10,228 nt of DNA. Origin: F1-20-MAGs119 sp964556145 (GTDB lineage Bacteria > Actinomycetota > Acidimicrobiia > Acidimicrobiales > Ilumatobacteraceae). The stretch spans positions 1-10,228 of the forward strand of contig CAZKVD010000061.1 of NCBI GenBank assembly GCA_964556145.1. Reading direction: 5' to 3'. Each line of letters starts with the position of its first letter. Within the stretch, counting starts at the first letter, position 1. Below the pieces are notes generated by a model that searched no databases, had not been told where the DNA came from, and saw only the letters and a list, made by a program, of their open reading frames with translations. This document shows, in pieces, positions 1 to 6,215 of the stretch. The translations under genes and the position numbers were made by a program.

Positions 1-1
1 G

Positions 2-43
2 ACGATGACCGAGAGCCTCGCCAAGCTCGGCAAGCGCGCCTAG
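2..43 (+). CDS. 3' end of an upstream gene (partial, unidentified)
   Basis: The frame starting at base 2 reads a short C-terminal tail (TMTESLAKLGKRA) and stops at TAG (41-43), 18 bp before the nitroreductase start. The basic, alanine-rich tail looks like the end of a real protein, and the same-strand spacing suggests one transcription unit with the next gene. Only 13 codons are visible, so no function can be assigned, and the frame could be chance. Confidence 0.4.
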   Translation, partial: TMTESLAKLGKRA

Positions 44-61
44 GCGCGGCCTTCGCTTTCG

Positions 62-667
62 ATGGAACTGCGCCGCGCGCTCGAGACGCGACGCATGACC
101 CGCGACTTCAGCGAAGAAGCCGTTCCGGACGAACTCATTTACGACCTTGTTGGGCTTTCTCTGCGCTCACCGAGCGCGGGAAAGACGCAAGGGTGGTCGC
201 TCCTCGTCCTCACGGGATCGTCGCGTGACGAGTTCTGGGATCTCTCCCTTCCCGTCGACCGGCGTCCGACATTTGCCTGGCCGGGACTCCTGCGTGCACC
301 GGTGATCACCTTGTCGTTTGCCGATCCGGGTGCGTACGTCGCGCGTTATGCCGAACCCGACAAGTCGCACACCGGCCTCGGCGAGGGCGTCGATCGATGG
401 GGGGCGCCGTACTGGACCATCGATGGGTCGATGGCGACCATGTCCTTGCTGCTCGCGGCGCACGACGCGGGCCTCGGCGCGTTGTTCTTTGCGGTTTTCA
501 ATTCGACCGACGAGATCCGACGCCACTTCGGCGTTCCCGAAGAACTTCAGTTGCTCGGTGCCGTGGCGTTGGGTTGGCCAAACGAGGCGTCAGGCCAACG
601 GCGTGGCGCCAGTTCCGCGCGTCCACGACGCACGGCGGCCGACGCGATCCACCTCAATCACTGGTGA
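62..667 (+). CDS. Nitroreductase family protein (FMN-dependent)
   Basis: A 201-residue protein with the signatures of the FMN-binding nitroreductase fold, which reduces nitro groups, quinones or enones with NAD(P)H in the cytosol as a dimer. The N-terminus (residues 8-16, ETRRMTRDF) has the basic cluster that contacts the FMN phosphate. Residues 36-45 (SPSAGKTQGW) match the family's SPSxxNxQPW-like flavin loop. Residues 133-142 (HDAGLGALFF) and the closing LLGAVALGWP are the usual C-terminal core, and the family-typical ending IHLNHW is present. Length is normal for the short forms. The ATG at 62 gives the canonical start; no Shine-Dalgarno sequence precedes it, and it follows a TAG stop by 18 bp. 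The physiological substrate cannot be read from the sequence. Its 3' end overlaps the convergent DUF255 gene by 10 bp. Confidence 0.9.
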   Translation: MELRRALETRRMTRDFSEEAVPDELIYDLVGLSLRSPSAGKTQGWSLLVLTGSSRDEFWDLSLPVDRRPTFAWPGLLRAPVITLSFADPGAYVARYAEPDKSHTGLGEGVDRWGAPYWTIDGSMATMSLLLAAHDAGLGALFFAVFNSTDEIRRHFGVPEELQLLGAVALGWPNEASGQRRGASSARPRRTAADAIHLNHW

Positions 668-2646
668 GTCGCGAGTTGCGCCGCAAGCGTGGCGGCGTCG
701 GTTGCCGGGGTCATGCACACCTGGCCTCGGCACAGATAGGCGCTGCCGGGGGTGCGTCCCTCCCACAGGGAATTGCTGTCGGTCTCGCCCCAGGCAAGAA
801 CCACGTTCGGTCGCCAGGCACCGCGTACAACCGCGTTGAACTCTCCGAGGGGGCCGGGAACCACGAGCTCGGCATTCCCGACCAAACGTGTGTGGAGCGC
901 GGCAAGCGCATTGCCGGCTGCGCTCGATGCGCGTCGCATGACCGGGTCGAGCAACTGCAGGATGCGATCGGCGTGGTTGGCGAACCGCATCTCGCCCGTC
1001 AACGCGGCGAGGCGCAGCAGAGCCATCGCTGCAAGTGAGTTGGCGGACGGCGTTGCGTTGTCGAGGAGGTCTTTCTGGCGCACCACCAGGCGCTCGGCGT
1101 CGTCGGCCGTCGTAAAGAGTCCGCCGAGTTCCGGATCCCAGTGATGGTCGAGCAACTGATCGGCAACTTCCACGGCGAGGTTGGTCCAGCGTCGTTCGCC
1201 CGAGGCCTCGCCGAGGCGGGTAAACCCATCGATGATCGCGGCAAGGTCGGCCGCAAGCGCGGCATGGCGGGCGCGGGGTTGGCCATCCTCGTGCCAGCTG
1301 CGATGCCACCGACCATCGGCCCGACGAAGCTCGCGCACAAGGAACTCACCGTTGCGAATTGCAGCCGCGAGCCACTCGGCGTTGTCGAACAGCAGCGCGC
1401 TCTCCGCAAGTGACGACAACATGAGACCGTTCCACTCGGTGAGGATCTTGTTGTCGAGGAGTGGTCGCGGCCGGCCGAGGCGGTGTTGGAAAAGTGCGGC
1501 GAGCGCGTCGTCCAACTCGGTCGGCGGCAGATAGTCGTGGCGCGCGAAATGTCGCGTGAAGATGTTGCGACCCTCGAAGTTTCCGCTCTCGGTGACACCG
1601 AACCACTGCGTCACGAGATCGGCCTGGCGCGAGGGGAGAACTTCGCGAATCTCGCGTGGAGTCCAGGTGTAGAACCAACCCTCGTGGTGGTGGCCGTCGA
1701 GGTCTGCCGAGTCGGCGTCTTCGGCCGAGTAGAAACCACCGTCCGGGTGGGTGAGGTCGCGGAGAACGTAGTCCACGATTCCGCGCGCGATGCGCGCAAA
1801 GCGCTCTTCGCCCGTCGAGACGGCAGCGTGCACGTAAACGCGCAGCAACAGCGCCTGGTCGTAGAGCATCTTTTCGAAGTGCGGTACCAACCATTGACGA
1901 TCGACGGAGTACCGGGCAAACCCGCCTCCCAGGTGGTCGTGCATTCCGCCGGCAGCCATCGCATCGAGGGTGTCGACTGCAATGTCGCGCGCCGAGACGT
2001 TGCCGCTCGCGTTCCAGCTTCGCAAGAGGAGGTCGATGTTCATGGTCGACGGGAACTTCGGCGCGGCACCGAACCCGCCCCACTCTCGGTCGAAGTTCGA
2101 GGCAAGACCGCCGATGGCCTGGTCGAGCAACTCGCTACCGGGCAGTTGTGTCGCCGGTGCACTGATCTCGCTTCGCGAAAGTGCATCCATGAGTGCGTTC
2201 ACGTTCGAGTCGACGTCGTCGCGACGGTTCGTCCACACGTCGGTGATTGCCGCCATCAACTGCAGGAATGAGGGCTTCGGAAAGTAGGTTCCGCCGTAGA
2301 AGGGTTTGCCGTCGGGAGTGAGAAAGACCGTCATCGGCCAGCCGCCACGCCCCGTCATGGCCTGGACGGCTTCCATGTACACGGCGTCGACGTCGGGCCG
2401 TTCTTCGCGGTCGACCTTCACGTTCACGAACCGCTGGTTCATGTCCGCGGCGACATCGGCGTCCTCGAAACATTCGTGTGCCATGACATGGCACCAATGA
2501 CATGCGGAATATCCGACGGACAACAGAATTGGAACGTTGCGCTCGGCTGCCGCAGCGAACGCATCCGGGCCCCACGCATACCAATCGACTGGATTGTCGC
2601 GATGCTGACGGAGATACGGGGAAACCTCGTTCGCCAGTCGGTTCAT
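658..2646 (-). CDS. Thioredoxin domain-containing protein, DUF255/YyaL family
   Basis: A 662-residue protein of the YyaL/SPATA20 family: an N-terminal thioredoxin-like domain (DUF255, about residues 1-160) followed by an alpha/alpha-barrel resembling six-hairpin glycosidases and epimerases. The diagnostic opening MNRLANEVSPYLRQH is present, then NPVDW and the SACHWCHVM redox motif with C49 and C52. Further on come KILTEWNGLMLSSLAES in the barrel and the C-terminal YLCRGQVC signature. No signal peptide is seen, so it is probably cytosolic. The biochemical role of the family is not settled. The start was set at ATG 2646 rather than the in-frame ATG 36 bp upstream, because the family motif begins here, the longer form would overlap fabI, and an AGGA sits 8 nt upstream. 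It lies 10 bp after fabI and is probably co-transcribed with it. Confidence 0.93.
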   Translation of the reverse strand: MNRLANEVSPYLRQHRDNPVDWYAWGPDAFAAAAERNVPILLSVGYSACHWCHVMAHECFEDADVAADMNQRFVNVKVDREERPDVDAVYMEAVQAMTGRGGWPMTVFLTPDGKPFYGGTYFPKPSFLQLMAAITDVWTNRRDDVDSNVNALMDALSRSEISAPATQLPGSELLDQAIGGLASNFDREWGGFGAAPKFPSTMNIDLLLRSWNASGNVSARDIAVDTLDAMAAGGMHDHLGGGFARYSVDRQWLVPHFEKMLYDQALLLRVYVHAAVSTGEERFARIARGIVDYVLRDLTHPDGGFYSAEDADSADLDGHHHEGWFYTWTPREIREVLPSRQADLVTQWFGVTESGNFEGRNIFTRHFARHDYLPPTELDDALAALFQHRLGRPRPLLDNKILTEWNGLMLSSLAESALLFDNAEWLAAAIRNGEFLVRELRRADGRWHRSWHEDGQPRARHAALAADLAAIIDGFTRLGEASGERRWTNLAVEVADQLLDHHWDPELGGLFTTADDAERLVVRQKDLLDNATPSANSLAAMALLRLAALTGEMRFANHADRILQLLDPVMRRASSAAGNALAALHTRLVGNAELVVPGPLGEFNAVVRGAWRPNVVLAWGETDSNSLWEGRTPGSAYLCRGQVCMTPATDAATLAAQLATHQ

Positions 2647-2654
2647 GGAGGCGG

Positions 2655-2658
2655 TCCT
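2655..2658 (-). promoter_or_regulatory. Shine-Dalgarno site of the DUF255 gene
   Basis: On the minus strand AGGA overlaps the fabI TAG stop and lies 8 nt before ATG 2646. It supports the shorter start of the DUF255 protein and fits translational coupling to fabI. Confidence 0.5.
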
Positions 2659-3424
2659 ACGCGCCCGTGGCGTGGTAGCCACCGTCGACGTGGATCATCT
2701 CGCCGGTGGTCGACGGGAAGAAATCCGACATCAACGCGACGCAGGTTTTTGCGACGGCACTTCCGTCGTTGACGTCCCATCCGAGGGGTGCGCGGCCGTC
2801 CCAGACATCTTCGAACTTTGCGAAGCCGGGAATCGACTTCGCAGCCATCGTACGGATGGGGCCCGCTGCGACGAGGTTGCAACGGATTCCCTTGGGTCCG
2901 AGTTCACGCGCCAAATACCGGTTCGTTGATTCGAACGCCGACTTGGCGACACCCATCCAGTTGTAGGCGGGCCACGCGACCGTGTTGTCGAAGTCGAGGC
3001 CGACAAGTGTTCCGCCGCTCGTCATGAGGGGAACGAACGCATCGGCGAGAGTCTTCAGGGAATACGCCGAGATGTGGATGGCCACCGACACATCGTCCCA
3101 TGTCGCTGCCATGAGATCGTCACCAAGGCATGCAGCCGGCGCAAAGCCGATCGCATGCAACACTGCGTCGACTCGGCCGAAGTGTGCTCCAACGTCGTTG
3201 CGGACCGATGCGACGTGGTTCTGATCGGTGACGTCGAATTCGAAAACCGGTGCGCTGGAGGGAAGTTTGCGGGCCGTGCGTTGCGTCAGTGAGAGCCCTC
3301 GGCCTGCACCCGTCAAGACGACGTTGGCCCCCTCTTCTTGGGCCAGTTTTGCCACACCGAATGCGAGCGACGCATCGGTGAGGACGCCGGTGATGACGAT
3401 GTTCTTGCCGTCGAGGATGCCCAT
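2657..3424 (-). CDS. fabI: Enoyl-[acyl-carrier-protein] reductase (NADH), FabI/InhA-like
   Basis: A 255-residue short-chain dehydrogenase-type enoyl-ACP reductase, which performs the last reduction of each FAS-II cycle (trans-2-enoyl-ACP to acyl-ACP) in the cytosol. It follows M. tuberculosis InhA closely: start MGILDGKNIVITGVLTDASL with the FabI-type nucleotide-binding loop, LELDV-like FEFDVTDQNH, HAIGFAP (90-96), IHISAYS (117-122), DFDNTVAWPAYNWMGVAK with catalytic Y154 and K161 spaced as in InhA (Y158/K165), NLVAAGPIRT, RAPLGW and the C-terminal HVDGGYH. The loop after GPIRT is about 10 residues shorter than in InhA, nearer to ordinary bacterial FabI, so short/medium-chain synthesis is more likely than mycolate elongation. 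ATG 3424 is preferred over an upstream in-frame ATG that would run into the divergent gene. There is no Shine-Dalgarno sequence; a -10-like TACCGT ends 7 nt upstream, so the mRNA may be leaderless. Confidence 0.95.
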   Translation of the reverse strand: MGILDGKNIVITGVLTDASLAFGVAKLAQEEGANVVLTGAGRGLSLTQRTARKLPSSAPVFEFDVTDQNHVASVRNDVGAHFGRVDAVLHAIGFAPAACLGDDLMAATWDDVSVAIHISAYSLKTLADAFVPLMTSGGTLVGLDFDNTVAWPAYNWMGVAKSAFESTNRYLARELGPKGIRCNLVAAGPIRTMAAKSIPGFAKFEDVWDGRAPLGWDVNDGSAVAKTCVALMSDFFPSTTGEMIHVDGGYHATGA

Positions 3425-3431
3425 TCGACCG

Positions 3432-3437
3432 ACGGTA
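3432..3437 (-). promoter_or_regulatory. Candidate -10 box for leaderless fabI
   Basis: On the minus strand TACCGT (TANNNT pattern) is followed by exactly 7 nt and then the fabI ATG, which would put transcription start at the A of ATG. No convincing -35 hexamer is seen. No Shine-Dalgarno sequence competes with this reading. Confidence 0.5.
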
Positions 3438-3444
3438 GTGGAGA

Positions 3445-3459
3445 GCCGAGCCGTTCGGC
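3445..3459. promoter_or_regulatory. Inverted repeat in the fabI / F420-reductase divergent promoter
   Basis: GCCGA-GCCGT-TCGGC is a perfect 5-bp dyad with a 5-bp centre. It sits midway in the 62-bp gap between two divergent genes, about 28 bp from the presumed fabI start and 35 bp from the presumed start of the other gene. That is where a shared operator would act. In DNA of this GC content a dyad of this size can also arise by chance. Confidence 0.3.
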
Positions 3460-3474
3460 GGCCCCCTCGTGTGA

Positions 3475-3480
3475 CATGCT
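3475..3480 (+). promoter_or_regulatory. Candidate -10 box of the F420-reductase gene
   Basis: CATGCT (a one-mismatch TANNNT) ends 6 nt before ATG 3487 and no Shine-Dalgarno sequence is visible, in line with leaderless initiation. It is weaker than the boxes before fabI and pgsA. Confidence 0.3.
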
Positions 3481-3486
3481 CGGGAC

Positions 3487-4170
3487 ATGAGTGGTGGGGC
3501 AGCAACGGTTGGGGTTCTCGGTGGTACTGGACCCGCGGGTACCGCCGTGGCTGCCCGTCTTGCTTCCATCGGCCATTCCGTCGTTATTGGTTCACGTTCG
3601 GCCGACCGCGCCGAGGAAAAGGCGCGCGAGGTGCGTGACGCGTGGCCCAATCTTCGGCTCGATCTGCGGGGTGGCACCAACGACGAGGCGGCCGCGTGCG
3701 AAGTCATCGTGCTCGCCACCCCCTGGGATTCGGCGGCCACAACGGCGCGCGAACACGAAGAGGCCCTGCGCGGCAAGGTCGTCATCAGCATGGCGAATGC
3801 GCTCGTGCGCGTTGGCAGTGAATTTCAGCCCCTCGTTCCGCCCCGCGGCAGTGTTGCCGCCCACGTGCAGGTGGCAGTACCCGGTTGCCGCGTGGTTGCG
3901 GCCTTTCATCATCTTCCCGCCAAGGAACTCAGTCATCTCGGCGACCCGGTCGACAGCGACGTGCTGATTTGCTCCGACGACAAGGCCGCCCTCGAGGTCG
4001 TGAGCGCGATCGTCGAGAAGATTCCCGGTTGCCGGCCCCTCGATTCGGGTGAGCTGTCGAATGCAACTGCAATCGAGGCCTTCACCGCGGTTCTGCTGCA
4101 ATTGAACATCCGCTACAAGACGCGGGTGGCTCCGCGTCTCAACGGAATCAAGGGAGACCCCCGAAAGTGA
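3487..4170 (+). CDS. NADPH-dependent F420 reductase-like protein (Fno/NpdG family)
   Basis: A 227-residue Rossmann protein resembling F420H2:NADP oxidoreductase, which passes hydride between coenzyme F420 and NADP in the cytosol. The N-terminus VGVLGGTGPAG (residues 8-18) is the characteristic dinucleotide loop, and GSRS (35-38) with R41 is the usual NADP 2'-phosphate site. VIVLATPWD, VISMANALVR, FHHLPAKEL and RPLDSGELSNATAIEAF follow in family order, and the C-terminal LLQLNIRYKTRVAPRLNGI matches the substrate-side helix and tail. Length is normal. The gene overlaps mshC by 1-4 bp, so the two are co-translated, and it is divergent from fabI. F420 use is inferred from family; direct activity could differ, because related Rossmann proteins of this group act with other cofactors. 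Confidence 0.85.
   Translation: MSGGAATVGVLGGTGPAGTAVAARLASIGHSVVIGSRSADRAEEKAREVRDAWPNLRLDLRGGTNDEAAACEVIVLATPWDSAATTAREHEEALRGKVVISMANALVRVGSEFQPLVPPRGSVAAHVQVAVPGCRVVAAFHHLPAKELSHLGDPVDSDVLICSDDKAALEVVSAIVEKIPGCRPLDSGELSNATAIEAFTAVLLQLNIRYKTRVAPRLNGIKGDPRK
4151..4156 (+). promoter_or_regulatory. Shine-Dalgarno site of mshC
   Basis: AGGGAG inside the end of the preceding gene lies 10 nt before GTG 4167 and 13 nt before the adjacent ATG 4170. The spacing slightly favours the GTG. Confidence 0.4.
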
Positions 4171-5291
4171 TGCGCCTCTACGACACGGCCCGATCCGCGG
4201 TTGTGCCCTTCGAGCCGGGACCCACGGTGTTGATGTACACGTGTGGCATCACGCCCTACGACGCCACGCATCTTGGCCACGCCGCGACATTTCTCGCCTA
4301 CGACATCCTCCAGCGTCGACTGATCGACCTTGGGCACACGGTCAAGTGCGTTCGCAACGTCACCGACGTCGACGACCCGCTGTTCGCAAAAGCCCGTGAA
4401 CTCGGTGTGCATTACCTAGACCTCGCAGCAGGGGAGGAGGCGCGGTTTGAAGCCGACATGGCGGCACTCGACATGCTGCCGATGCACTCGACTCCGCGCG
4501 CATCATCGGCGATCGCCGACATCCGCGGCTTCATTGGCATGGTGCTCGACCGGGGGTTTGCCTACCAAGCGGGCGGCAACGTCTATTTCGACGTCGCGAA
4601 GTTTCCTGAATTCGGATCGGTGTCGCACTATTCGCACGAGACCATGGTTGCCCTCGCCCGCGAGCGTGGCGGCAACGTCGACGACCCGAACAAGCGCCAT
4701 CCGCTCGATTTCGTTTTGTGGCAGACGAGCAGCGGCGACGAACCGTCGTGGGACACGATGTGGGGTCCCGGGCGGCCGGGCTGGCACATCGAGTGCTCGG
4801 CATTGGCGTTGCGCGAACTGGGTTCGACCATCGACCTCCACGGCGGCGGCTCGGATCTCATTTTCCCCCACCATGAATGTGAACGGGCCCAGTCCGAGGC
4901 AGCAACCGGCATGCCCTTCGTCAAGCACTGGATGCACGTCGCGATGGTCTTCATGGACGGCCACAAGATGTCGAAGAGTCGGGGCAACCTCGTGTTTGTC
5001 GATGCCCTGCGCCGTCAATGGGACCCGCGTGTCATCCGACTCGGGATCGTCGCCCACCATTACCGCAGTGAGTGGGAATGGAACGAGGGAATCATGCCCG
5101 CAGCCGCCGAGCGCCTCACGCTGTGGAGCAGCGTGTCGGCCGTCGACGATTCAACCGTCCTCGAGGAGGTGCGTGCACGTCTCGACGACGACCTCGACAC
5201 CCCGGGTGCGCTCGCGGTCATCGATGCGGCCGCGCGGGCGGGACGTGGTGTGACCGCCGCCGCAGCAGTGCTCGGTGTGCGTCTCGACTGA
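4167..5291 (+). CDS. mshC: Cysteine:glucosaminyl-inositol ligase MshC (mycothiol biosynthesis)
   Basis: ATP-dependent ligase that joins cysteine to GlcN-Ins in the third step (counting MshA, MshB, MshC) of mycothiol synthesis, in the cytosol. It is a class I aminoacyl-tRNA-synthetase paralogue: CGITPYDATHLGH (26-38, with the HIGH-type motif HLGH at 35-38), WHIECS (C210), FPHHE (H235) and KMSKS at 267-271. C26, C210 and H235 correspond to the zinc ligands of the CysRS/MshC family. The CGITPYDATHLGHA block is the MshC form; CysS has CGPTVYD and IGN. At 374 residues it lacks the long tRNA-binding C-terminus of CysS and ends LGVRLD like other MshC proteins. It starts at GTG 4167 or ATG 4170, overlapping the F420-reductase stop. 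The pairing puts two actinobacterial redox cofactor functions on one transcript. Confidence 0.95.
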   Translation: MMRLYDTARSAVVPFEPGPTVLMYTCGITPYDATHLGHAATFLAYDILQRRLIDLGHTVKCVRNVTDVDDPLFAKARELGVHYLDLAAGEEARFEADMAALDMLPMHSTPRASSAIADIRGFIGMVLDRGFAYQAGGNVYFDVAKFPEFGSVSHYSHETMVALARERGGNVDDPNKRHPLDFVLWQTSSGDEPSWDTMWGPGRPGWHIECSALALRELGSTIDLHGGGSDLIFPHHECERAQSEAATGMPFVKHWMHVAMVFMDGHKMSKSRGNLVFVDALRRQWDPRVIRLGIVAHHYRSEWEWNEGIMPAAAERLTLWSSVSAVDDSTVLEEVRARLDDDLDTPGALAVIDAAARAGRGVTAAAAVLGVRLD

Positions 5292-5301
5292 CGGAGCACA
5301 C
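5275..5301 (+). terminator. Possible hairpin terminator at the mshC stop
   Basis: GTGTGC (5275-5280) pairs with GCACAC (5296-5301); inside, GTC (5281-5283) pairs with GAC (5290-5292) around a 6-nt loop, with a GGA bulge. The structure spans the mshC TGA. No T-tract follows, so it would be a weak or non-canonical terminator. Confidence 0.3.
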
Positions 5302-5328
5302 GCCGATTTAGTACGAAAGACCTCGACA

Positions 5329-5357
5329 AAAACGTGCGAAAACGTTCACACGGTTTT
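5329..5357. promoter_or_regulatory. Operator-like repeat cluster upstream of plsC
   Basis: The heptamer AAAACGT occurs at 5329-5335 and again at 5339-5345, one helical turn apart, and ACGGTTTT (5350-5357) is nearly the reverse complement of the same unit. Overlapping this, 5334-5351 forms the dyad GTG-n-GAA-n4-TTC-n-CAC. The cluster sits about 50-80 bp upstream of plsC, where an activator or repressor site would be expected. No known regulator is recognised. Confidence 0.35.
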
Positions 5358-5393
5358 GACAAGAAATCTCTTTCACGTTCGGACATTCAGCCG

Positions 5394-5399
5394 TACTCT
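5394..5399 (+). promoter_or_regulatory. Candidate -10 box of plsC
   Basis: TACTCT ends 8 nt before ATG 5408, with no Shine-Dalgarno sequence between, so a leaderless or nearly leaderless plsC mRNA is likely. No good -35 hexamer lies at 16-18 bp; the TTGACA at 5356-5361 is too far upstream (32-bp spacer). The rest of the 116-bp gap holds only the repeat cluster and the mshC hairpin. Confidence 0.45.
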
Positions 5400-5407
5400 G
5401 ACCCGCA

Positions 5408-6202
5408 ATGGAGGGAACGAACAAGCACACGAGCGCCGATTTTCGCGGTGCCGGCGCTTTGCAGCGTCGGGTGCGTCGTGTCGCGCGCCCCGTCATCAAG
5501 TCGCTGTGGCGCTTCGACCTCGAGGGCTTTGACCGTCTACCCACTTCGGGTCCCGCGATCCTGTGCCCGAACCACATCAGTTTTCTCGACAGTGCATTCT
5601 TGATGATGCTCGTGCCCCGTTCGATCAGTTTCGTGGGCAAAGCCGAGTACATGGATTCGTGGAAGACACGAACTCTGTTTCCCGCAATGGGAATGATTCC
5701 GATCGACCGTGCGGGCGGTGACAAAAGTGCCGCTGCGCTCGAAGCTGCCGAGTCGGTGCTTCGACGTGGCGAACTCTTTGGCATATTCCCCGAGGGAACG
5801 CGCAGCCGTGACGGAATGCTCTACAAAGGTCGTACGGGTGCGGCACGTCTTGCGCTGAAGGTCGGTTGTCCGATCTTTCCCGTCGGCATCGTCGGTACGC
5901 GCGAAATTCAACCGCCCGATGCCGTGGTGCCCAAAGTCAATTTCCCTCGGTTCAACATGAAGTGCTCGGTGCGCATCGGCGAGCCGATCGATGTTGCGCG
6001 TTATGCCGACCGCGAAGCCGACCACATGGTGCTGCGTGAGATCACCGACGAGTTGATGTTCGAGATTCGCGAGCTCACCGGCCAGCAGTACCGCAATACG
6101 TACGCGAGCAAGGCCGAGCCGGCCATTGCCGATACCGAAGCTGTCGAGCCGGCCGCTCTCGATACCCAAAACAACGGGAACCGGGTGTCGGTCTCGCCGT
6201 AG
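5408..6202 (+). CDS. plsC: 1-acyl-sn-glycerol-3-phosphate acyltransferase (PlsC family)
   Basis: A 264-residue membrane-associated acyltransferase of the PlsC/LPLAT family, which adds the second acyl chain to lysophosphatidate to give phosphatidate, the precursor of CDP-diacylglycerol. The blocks appear in order: NHISFLD (55-61, catalytic H56 and D61), GMIPIDR (95-101), FPEGTRSR (127-134, glyceride-binding E129) and PIFPVGIVG. The N-terminus is basic and amphipathic, with no clear signal peptide. The last 30 or so residues are an Ala/Glu/Asn-rich tail outside the domain. The ATG at 5408 is preceded by a -10-like box and not by a Shine-Dalgarno sequence. The gene lies 13 bp upstream of thrS and feeds the same lipid pathway as pgsA. 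Lysophosphatidate is inferred as substrate; close homologues can acylate other lipids. Confidence 0.9.
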   Translation: MEGTNKHTSADFRGAGALQRRVRRVARPVIKSLWRFDLEGFDRLPTSGPAILCPNHISFLDSAFLMMLVPRSISFVGKAEYMDSWKTRTLFPAMGMIPIDRAGGDKSAAALEAAESVLRRGELFGIFPEGTRSRDGMLYKGRTGAARLALKVGCPIFPVGIVGTREIQPPDAVVPKVNFPRFNMKCSVRIGEPIDVARYADREADHMVLREITDELMFEIRELTGQQYRNTYASKAEPAIADTEAVEPAALDTQNNGNRVSVSP

Positions 6203-6205
6203 ACT
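6200..6205 (+). promoter_or_regulatory. Candidate -10 box of thrS formed by the plsC stop codon
   Basis: TAGACT begins with the plsC TAG stop and is a common actinobacterial -10 form. It ends 10 nt before the thrS ATG, which would leave a 5' leader of only about 3 nt. There is no Shine-Dalgarno sequence and no room for a T-box leader. Confidence 0.4.
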
Positions 6206-6215
6206 TCCACCCGCT

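Noticed and set aside
2647..2682. Longer start for the DUF255 protein (12 extra residues)
   Set aside because: It would overlap fabI, and the family begins at MNRLANE with an SD-like AGGA in the right place.
3425..3505. Longer start for fabI (27 extra residues)
   Set aside because: It would overlap the divergent gene and its promoter, and InhA/FabI proteins begin at the MGILDGK block.
4167..5291. Cysteinyl-tRNA synthetase instead of MshC
   Set aside because: The CGITPYDATHLGHA block and the short C-terminus without a tRNA-binding domain are those of MshC.
5356..5361. Consensus -35 box TTGACA upstream of plsC
   Set aside because: No -10-like hexamer lies 16-18 bp downstream; the plausible -10 at 5394 is 32 bp away. 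It may be part of the repeat cluster instead.
5292..5407. Riboswitch, T-box or small RNA in the mshC–plsC gap
   Set aside because: Apart from the weak hairpin at the mshC stop and the operator-like repeats there is no conserved leader architecture, and plsC appears to be leaderless.
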